This document shows, in pieces, positions 55,896-64,000 of a DNA stretch of 64,000 nucleotides (positions within the stretch are counted from its first letter, which is position 1; every line of letters starts with the position of its first letter). Made by a program: the position numbers and the translations under genes. The DNA lies in assembly GCA_015501585.1 (NCBI GenBank), contig JADNRY010000072.1, positions 1-64,000 on the forward strand, in the 5' to 3' direction. Source of the stretch: Rhodocollybia butyracea. Taxonomy: Eukaryota > Basidiomycota > Agaricomycetes > Agaricales > Omphalotaceae. The notes beneath the pieces were generated by a model. It did not search any database, was not told the DNA's origin, and worked only from the letters and a program-made list of their open reading frames with translations.

Positions 55896-58777
55896 ATCGT
55901 CGAGTAGTGGAAGGTTGTTCGACTGCTAAGCGGTAGTCTGTGATTGTCAAGTATCAAAATTGAAAGGCTTTATATCACTCGATCTTTTACTTAAGGAACA
56001 GAAAAACAATTGGATGTCCTCTTTTGGATGTTCACTAATACTCTAACCGCCTGTCTCGCGATGGAAGGCCAACTTGAATGTCAACCGGAGGAACGAAGGA
56101 TCAGGAATGTGCCAAGAATGCAAAGACAAAAATTTCACCCTTAGTCTCCGATGGATGAGCTCCGAGCTGAAAAGAGGGGAGCGGTAGAAACGTTAGTATA
56201 GATTTGCTGGAAGAGATCATTCCGAGCAGCAAAAGCGGATGCGTCACGTAGGAACCTATGGATCTAAGTACCAACGGAATGAAACAGGCAGATATCGATT
56301 TCGAATTGGTGTAGGTAACATTTTCTACACACATCAATTTATTGATCGTCAGTGTTCTGTCTGCTTGGAGGAGTGACTAACATTTTGCTCTTGTACTAAA
56401 CCATTAATGAAGAATGAGGCTGAGTCGCTGGTTCGCTGTTGGATGACAGATGATATAATTTTCTGAGGACCGAGACTTTCGATTGCATAGTCTCCCGCCA
56501 AGTCTCCCGCCGCGCACTGGTTACCGAGGTAGATCACAGCTCAGCCGAGACTAGGCCATAGCCAGGCTCAGACCAGAACCAACAATGTATGGTGAGGCAC
56601 GGGCCCAATTTTTCCTAGTTCATTCGTGTATACCTATAAGGATAGACATTGCACGGTACTGACCAAAAGGAACGCCGACTTCTAGACTTTCCTCCTAATG
56701 CTTCTGACCTCCGGTAACACTTCCAGCACAGAGCCTTTGAAAGATGATTTCTCTGCCTGCATTCAAAAGATTTGAAAAAATATCGCTTTCCGTTTCTTAC
56801 CTCCAGGCCATCGTATGGCCATCGTACTCAGCCCACGAGACCAACTTGCGTATTCAATGTTAGCCGTGAATTGTGAATGATTTAAGGTCAGTTATCAACT
56901 TCAAGTTATTCACACCCAGGGTTTTTTTAACATAGTTAATAACCTTAATTAACATCGAGGTAAAGTGCTTAGATTTTTAACACGTCATGAACAAAATTCA
57001 AATCCGATATGCGAATAATCCTCAGCTCAAATACGGTAAACCCCACAAAGATCAGAGATGTACCTGAAGGCTCACATGTCCTTAGGCAAGACCGCCTCCA
57101 GGAACAGGCCCGGGGTTGTGATATCTTTATCTTCTCACAGTTCAAAAACACCAAGTCGAGGACCATCATCTTGACGCTTCTCTGCAGCGTCAGCGGCATC
57201 CAGTAAGTCAATTAACACAACTTGATCATTAAGTATTGCTGTTCTGGCTCGTCTTCTCGCCGCCACAGGTCTTTTTACCTTTGTCATCAGCTACAGATGT
57301 ATCGAGCAAGCTTTGCCTCTAATTCCTTGTCTAACTCGGTATTGACATGGACAGCTAACATGAACGTGAGCACCGCCGAGACTCTGATGAGTATAGAGTC
57401 TAGACCAAACAGCCACTCACCAATAAGTTATGCTTAGAAGTGACACAATAAACATGCTCGAACTTCGCTCGTGCCTTACAGTCGCAACAAACCGCTACTC
57501 TTGCAAAATTTAGATGAGAGTCAAATTTGCGTCAGAAACCGGAACCAGAGTGTGCATTCAGCACGTTTCCCGAAACAGTCTTACTCCTGTTCCAATCCGG
57601 CACATCGAGAAGCCAGGGATCGCCTACAGCAGATTGTCAGCAGGAGACGAAACGTTTTCACCACTTGAAGATCTACCGGAACTACTGGGTGAAGACGAAT
57701 TGAAGACGAATAGCTCATTGCCTATCCTCGCTTCTTTGCTTTCTCTCGCCCATATCTTTCCCATCCTGACCCATCCCATCCCATCCCATCTCATTTCTTT
57801 CCTGTTTCTCTTTCTTTTCTCTCACTTTTTTCTCGTGTCTCTCTCAATTCCATCTTCTTACTTCTCTTCGCCCTGTTCCTCTCAGTGGAACCCATCATCG
57901 CTGGCAGTTCACATGTACAGTACTAGAGAGTACTTGTTTGTTTAGTATCCCTTGATTCCAGGAGACGTCTCCTACGATTGTAATGTTCATAGCACTTGAC
58001 TGAGCTGAGCCGTAGCAGCTCAGCCTCACGGCTCTAGGTTCCCAATAAGTATCCGTAATGAGCGATAATACATGTTTGTTTAGGAGCCTGACGTGTCGAG
58101 CGAAGTGCTGGAAGACTTGGCTTGGTCTGTGTTCAACAGAGCCAAACGCGCGAGTCAATGTTGCGAGAGATGCAGAAAACCGCGAAAAAACGACACTGAT
58201 GGAAACCACAGAATCTGATATGATGGCAGTAGGCAGTACGAACGCCAGGATAATACCCCAAGGATGGAATCACCCGGTTGAAAAAGGTCATCCCAGTGGC
58301 AAGGCCCAGGAGCGAATCCAGCTTCAAAGGACAGTAGACTCTGCAGATCTACATGCAGGATCTCTACCGGTATAGCTCAAAGCCAGTATGTTATACAGAC
58401 TCAAGCAGCTCAGAGAATAGAACTGGTTGATAGGCAATAGTGTCAGTTGGAAGAGGACATTGGACAAAGAGCCTCGGATCTCCGACCTTTGATATCTCGA
58501 TCGATACTTGGTAATCGATGCCTCACGTTGCTCGATTCATTCTTGGGGTCATAAGTAATAGTCCGAGAGCAAGCTACTGTTAAGCTGAAAGAAAGGGAAG
58601 GAAGAACCGGCGCGGTTTGAACAACCGGGAGGCCGGGCCCGCAAAGAAGGCCGAAAGATCAAAGTAGATAGAAGTTGAGGCACTTCAAACTTCGCGCTCT
58701 GTACAATATGACACCTGCCGGCCACTGAGCCGCTGTATCCTTATCGTAATATTCTTTCTTCTTTCTAATCTGCTACC
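55896..58777. other. Long intergenic region, no confident gene
   Basis: Many short frames on both strands. The largest (57514-57945 plus) ends in a CT-rich low-complexity stretch (57730-57890, with CATCCCATCCCATCC repeats) and is probably not coding. 56101-56537 (minus) has two adjacent frames without recognisable features. 58058-58375 (plus) is 105 codons, also unrecognised. Confidence 0.4.
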
Positions 58778-60201
58778 ATGATGTTGCCCGAAGAAATTCT
58801 CTACGTCGTGGTGTCATACCTCGTCTCCAACCCAAGATTTATTGAGCGCAAGTCCCTTGATCCTCACTGGAGATACGACCGGTCTAGGAGCAAACTTGTC
58901 TCCTTATCTCTAGCCAACAGTCAACTGCGAAGAATCTGCATGCCTATTCTTTTTGCGTATATCGAGGTTCGAGGTCTCTACGGAGATCTAGAGAAGCTCA
59001 CTAGTCACTGTGTTGCAAATCAAGCTTTTGCTTCTTGCATAAAGTAAGATCCTGGCTCCTGGGACTCGGATAAAGTAATCTAATATGGAATACAGGACAA
59101 TCGATTATTACTGTTACAACCCAGATAAAATCGACACACTGCGCCATCTTTTTGCCCGCTTGAACAATCTCTCACATTTCATTTTGAATCAGGTAGTTCT
59201 CGATAAATCCTTGCTGGATACCGTACGCCGACATTCCGCTCCCACTGTTATCCTCGCTTCCCATTCCTTGACATCGAAAGCGCTCAGCGTGGTCAACACA
59301 GAGAGCCTACCCGATGCCATCCTTGACTACGCTAGGATATACGATGAAGAAGGCGAAGCACTACTCGTGAAGCACCTGGAATTCGGCATAAAGGTTAAGT
59401 GTTTGACTATTCTTCCTAAACTTTTGTACAAGTCCTTCGGACTTTGCCAGTTTCGAGGTCTCTGCGAGTTGGAGCTATGGTTAGCCTCATCTCCTGTCGA
59501 TATATCGTGGCTTCCCGAGTTTATCGACGGGCATCCGCTGCTGCATAAAATTCGGTTCTCAAATTCCCACGTGTGGAATATGAACAAGACTATCCCTTTC
59601 ATCTTGCCATTTATTGAGGCGATCGAAACGGAGGGGATTGTTAACACTTTGGAATTAAAAGCCTTTTCTGTGACACGAAATAAACAGACTGCACCCTCCA
59701 TGACAGATCTCAGCGGATGGCATGTCACCGGGCTATGGTTATGCATTACCGAGTGGTCCTCAGGCCGAATCTTGCAGCTGGCAAACTCAGTGTTTCCTCA
59801 CATTTCAACTTTGACCATCGGGAATCCTCTACCAGCGATCTCAAGCAGTCGCATTGTAGGTCCTACTATGATCTTTCGTCGCCATTTAAGATGCTCATGG
59901 GTTATAGAACACTGAAGAGCTAGCCACTTTGCTCCGCCTCTTTTCCTCGCTCCAGTATGTCAACTTTCAGTATCTGTTCACCCCATCCTCCCCTGTACAT
60001 GCGTATGGCCCTGCTCCCAAGCATGACGCTCTCATTGAATACACGTCCAGCATTGTACAGCATATACCTACCATAGAAACATTTCTCATGCAGGAGATCC
60101 GTCTTCAGGCATGGATTGATGTTGAAGATGATGGTAAAGTCGGAAGACTTTGTTCGCTGGGAGAATCAGAAAAGAATCATTTATTCTCCTTGTACGTTTG
60201 A
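58778..60201 (+). CDS. F-box-like/leucine-rich protein, copy 7 (intact, plus strand)
   Basis: Three exons (58778-59043, 59096-59855, 59908-60201) join to 439 aa. It starts MMLPEEILYVVVSYL, with LSLANSQLRRICMPILFAY completing the F-box-like region. The middle is leucine-rich (LFARLNNLSHFILN, FRGLCELELWLA, SVFPHISTLTIG) and exon 3 gives a C-terminus with PTIETFLMQEIRLQAW. It shares intron positions with array copy 2, but intron 1 here has an ordinary GTAAGA donor. A substrate-receptor role in an SCF ubiquitin ligase is inferred from the family. It is distant from the array copies and may be the older, stable member. Confidence 0.82.
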
Positions 60202-60483
60202 CTACTAAATATTAGAAATGGTTTAGAATATTCTCAAAGCTGATTTCAAAACTGCGAATATACAGTGAGTGGATAAGACTAGGCATAAGTACAAATGGGT
60301 GATGATGAATGAAAGGAAAAAGCTGCTTATAAGATGAGAGTAAGATACGAGATAAAGAAAACTAGAAAAAATGCTAATAGTTCCAATGTAAGTACACAGG
60401 TAAATGCGTCCAAAACCAAAAGAAAACCAGAAAAGGATAAAGCTCATCGCGACGCCTCCGCCACAAAGTAACAGATGCGCAAA

Positions 60484-63400
60484 TTAAAAAACGTCTCCAG
60501 CATAGGGGCACTCCTCCGCTCGATGCCCGTGCCCCTCACACTCTTCGCACCATACATCAGCGTCCCCCGTACTACCAGCGTCACCAACATCACCAACAAG
60601 CTCGGCTCCAGATCCGACTGTAGCTGAAGTGATGGTAGGATTATCATCAAACATAATCTTCTCTTAGTAAATCACAGCTGAAAATATCGTGCCCTGGTCG
60701 TTCGCAAATTTCACAGACAGGTTCAGCTCCAGGTGCAACAGTCGATGGCGGGGGTGGCGTGAGTTCCACGGCTCCTCCGACTCCGTTTACTTTGTGTGAG
60801 GATGCAGAGCCATTCGAAGAGGAATTATGGTGTCTCGACGCAGAAGAAGGCGCGGACGCATGGGATGGAGACAAGCTGAGCGACGTATCACCTGCACCGC
60901 TACTAGATTTTCCTGAGCGTTTCGAGGTCGCTTTGCGGAGTTTTTCGTTCAGTCGTTCGATTTCCTGCTCAAGCTCATCCTATGGAAACAAGGAATTAGA
61001 TTGGAACACAGGAGGGTTACGAGGCCACGAACTTCTCGATAGATCTTGGTCTCCACTAAAGCCTCTAACTCGCTAATCTCCTTGTTGAGCTAAGTAAAAG
61101 GTATCAAGAGTTTGATAACGAAACGCTAAAGGTTGAGTACTCACATCATGAGTTTTCCGCGCAGCCTTCACATCCATATCTGCCATCTTCTTCTTAAGAA
61201 GCTCGAGTTCCTTTCTCAGCTCCTCTACATCCTCGCTACCTCCACTCTTCCCATTCACCAGCGGGCTCCCATCTTTCATCGTTCCATTGACAGCAGCCTC
61301 TCTTCTCTTCGTCTTCCCTTCGTCCTCATCCTCCAACACATTCAATCCCTCCTCAAGAACCTTCACCTCTTCCTTCAACGCCTCCATCTCACGCAAAAGC
61401 GCCTTATTCTCTTCCTTCACCACCTCATTCTCCTGTCTAAGCACCGCATTCTCCGACATCTCATCCTCCTCGTCCCTTGCAGAATCCCTCTGCAGACGCT
61501 GCAGCTCCTTAACAAGATGTTTAAGACCAGCTATCTCCTCTTTATATCCTAATATCTCCACTTTCGACGCCTTCAACGAAGTTTGCGCTACACCAAGTTC
61601 AGACTGCAAAGCCTCCAGCTCTCGCTCCGCTGCCTTCTCCTTATCATCCGACTCCTCCCCATTAGCACCCAGTCTCAACCCCTCAACCTCAGCTCTAGCC
61701 TCTTCCAAAGCCTCCCCACACTCTCTCAAAGCCTCCTCGATTTCACCCCTCCGCCTTCGCTCACCTTCGACCTCTCGCTCCTTCTTCCCAACCTCCAGCT
61801 CCGCAAGCCGCACGCGCTCCTCCAGCTCGCCCTTGAGCGCCTTGTACTGCGCCTTGCTCTGGTTAAGCTGGTTCTGCAGGATAGTAAGATCGCTCTGATG
61901 CAGATGCCGTGCATCCTCGAGCGCATCGGACAGCGACGCGGTTTTGGATTGGAGGTAGGTGAGCTGCTCGAGGAGCGCGGAATGCTCGATAGAGGACGCG
62001 GTTTCTTTGCTCGCTTCGTCGTCGGCGATGACAGAGCTGCGGCTGCGCGACAGCGACGACACCGAGGAGGAGAGGTCGCTGCTTTTGACACCGGCCACGC
62101 GCATCTCCTCTAGTTTTTCTTCGTACAATGCGATGGTCTCTTGTCCCGCCCTTCGTAGCTCGTCGACCTGGCTCCGGAGTTCTTTGCGTTCAACGTCCCA
62201 CATATCTCGGTCCTTCTCCCTCTCGTCCGCGTGTTTGGTGGCGGTTTCGGACATGGAGCGTTTGAGAGCACCGATCTCTGCCTGATGCTCTTCGAGATCT
62301 GATTGGGTCTGGGCGTAGGTGGATTTAGTGGAAGCTAGTTCGGTTTCGCGAGACGAGAGGGCGTCCTGCACGGAGTCGAGTTCGGACTGGAGCTTTTGGA
62401 GATCAGCGGTTTGGGCATCAGAAGCGGACTGTAGAGCGTCTAAAGTGGACTGGAGTTGTTCTGCACGGGCGTGCGCAGAGAGAGCTTTGGTAGAAGCGTC
62501 GTCGAGGCGCATGGTGAGGAGGTTGACTTCCTGGCGGAGTTTTTGTTCCGCGGATGGGTCTTTCGAAGGTGAAGCAGATCGTAACAGGGACTCGGCAGCA
62601 TCGTCCTCGTCCTGGGATGGAACCTGAGCAGCGTCCGAAGACGTTCTAGGAGAAGCTCTTCCAGTTCTTTCAGCTTTTGCTTTAGCTCTTCCACTTCGTT
62701 CGCATTGTTCAGCTCTTCTTGGACATCGTCTCTCAGGCGAGCATTTTCATACTCGAGAGCCGCAATTCGGCTTTGCATCCTCTGCAGCCTTTCGTCTGCA
62801 GTTGAGGACGGCGTGTCCGCTCCAGCTCGAGAAATTGATCTCCCGAAACCGGGTGTTGATGACCTGGGTCCAAATCCAGGCGTAGACGAGCGAGGGCCGA
62901 AACCAGGGGTCGAAGAGCGTGGGGCATACGCTCGGGCAGAGGTGGACACGGACGTGGAAAGGGCAGAAGCGTTAGACGCTACACTAGACGGCCTGGAGTG
63001 AGCGGAAGTAGATGGGATGGACGTAGAGCCGCCACGAGATCTTGATCGTGCACGCGAAGCTATAGTTCCAGACGCTATACGCGATTGTGTTCGTCGTGTG
63101 GGGGAAGCAACGGGTTGTGAAGAGTGGGAGTAGGAAGTGGAGGTTGCGGAAGGCGGAGAAGCATCCTTGCTCGTGGCACTAAGAGCAGGGGATGGCGGAG
63201 AAGCAGTCTCTCCCGTCAAATTACGAATTCTGTCCTGGAGCTCCTTCGACGTTTTCTGAAGATCGGATAGATCTTTGCTTGGACTAGGGGGAGGCGGCAT
63301 AGCAACAGCACTGGGTATTCTGGCGCGAGGTGTCGCTCCGTGAGGTGAACCCATTCCGATACCTGACCCTGGAGTGACAAGACTACGTGGTTTGGGCGTG

Positions 63401-64000
63401 TTGAATGGAGAGGAAAGCTGACTGGAAGAAGATGGAATTCTTCTCGGAGAAGCAGTCGATGACGTTGGAGACGGTAGCGAAGAGGGAATAGAAGAACCTG
63501 TCGCCGAAGAGGCACGGGGAAGTGTAGGTACAACAGGAACCGGAACTGGTTTTTCTGTACTTGCACCTTGCGAACGACTCTTCGTCAAAGGTGTGATTCC
63601 GGCATTCAAGGATCGTAATCTACCCGCACGGGCTGCAGGCGTTTCTGGACCGAGGCTGGTTGTGCTGGTAGAGAGGGAGTTGGAAGGCGTAACTCGACCA
63701 GAGGCCGAAGTAGATCGGTAAGAAGTCGCCAAGCTGAGTCTTCCTGTGCGTGCCGAGGGTGTAATTCTACCAGCGATGCTGCTACTGGAAGAAGCACTTA
63801 GCAGCCCCGACATTGATTCACTCTCTGCTGTAGAAGCAACCGACGGCGGCCTGGAAACTCCAGTCGTTGCACGCGACAGTTTCGACGCACTGACGAATAC
63901 ACCACACATTGGTGCACACTCGAAATACCGCTTCCCATCTGGTGTACTTCCATCGTTCTTTCCTTTGCCAGCAAAACCAGGGTTTAGTTCTACGCCAGCC
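60484..64000 (-). CDS. CLIP-170-type microtubule plus-end protein (5' end outside window; one apparent frameshift)
   Basis: At the window end the protein begins inside a CAP-Gly domain: GVELNPGFAGKGKNDGS, then GKRYFECAPMCGVFV, containing the GKNDG tubulin/EB1-tail binding motif. A Ser/Pro-rich basic region follows, with three SSTPGFGPR-type repeats near 62870-62925, then a very long coiled coil (62750-61000). The C-terminus has two zinc knuckles, CEICERPGHDIFSC and CEECEGHGHRAEEC, as in CLIP-170, Bik1 and Tip1. It tracks growing microtubule ends and dimerises through the coiled coil. Between KELEE and ASPRTSSDAAQ (about 62655) the frame changes by one with no usable intron, so one base seems missing. 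Introns near 61085-61140, 60980-61030 and 60665 separate the last exons. Confidence 0.85.

Noticed and set aside
57700..57945. CT-rich stretch as a coding exon
   Set aside because: The frame at 57514-57945 ends in a pyrimidine-rich simple sequence and shows no domain or splice support; a promoter-type CT tract is as likely.
61133..62627. Long plus-strand frames opposite the CLIP-170 gene
   Set aside because: They are antisense shadows of a low-complexity coiled-coil coding sequence with no independent signals.

Overview
The window is eukaryotic and fungal, most probably from an agaricomycete (mushroom-forming basidiomycete). The genes are split by many short introns (about 47-66 nt, GT-AG with CTGAC/CTAAC-like branch sites), and the recognisable products are typical of higher fungi: a CFEM protein, a Zn2Cys6 regulator, an Afi1-type polarity protein, a pepsin-type aspartic protease and a CLIP-170-type microtubule protein. 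No bacterial operon, CRISPR array, rRNA or confident tRNA was seen.

Left part (1-17.3 kb) is accessory and duplicated. A metalloprotease carrying three H-type lectin repeats (5885-7528, minus) has a frameshifted second copy at 1-855, and both lie in a diverged segmental duplication (1-3650 against 6671-10560). A 3.3-kb gag-only LTR retrotransposon (10621-13963, TSD AGATC, near-identical LTRs) has entered the second unit. Next to it is a small family of unknown function: one seemingly intact 394-aa gene (14373-15667), one broken copy (15984-17332) and one 3' fragment (3805-4390).

17.7-32.4 kb begins with a RING-CH membrane ubiquitin ligase gene and continues as a tandem array of four F-box-like/leucine-rich genes on the minus strand. 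Only copy 2 (26919-28435, 456 aa) is fully intact. Copies 1, 3 and 4 carry splice-acceptor losses, a frameshift or a nonsense codon, and copy 1 holds a 1.6-kb copia-type gag-only element inside its first intron. Two relics (48.65-50.9 kb) and one intact member (58778-60201, 439 aa) lie on the plus strand farther right. A TE-debris block (23.2-26.9 kb) contains a foldback element and GC-rich palindromes.

Right part (33.8-64 kb) is mostly conserved single-copy genes: CFEM protein, APN2 AP endonuclease, Zn2Cys6 transcription factor, secreted isochorismatase-like hydrolase, Afi1, secreted aspartic protease, D-amino-acid oxidase and CLIP-170 (cut by the window end). They are unrelated in function and form no cluster. 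Three otherwise conserved genes (RING-CH, D-amino-acid oxidase, CLIP-170) each need one single-base indel to be read through, which suggests either assembly errors or recent lesions. Three independent GC-AG introns are supported by reading frame and protein homology. All exon boundaries given are read by eye from splice consensus and frame continuity, not from transcripts.
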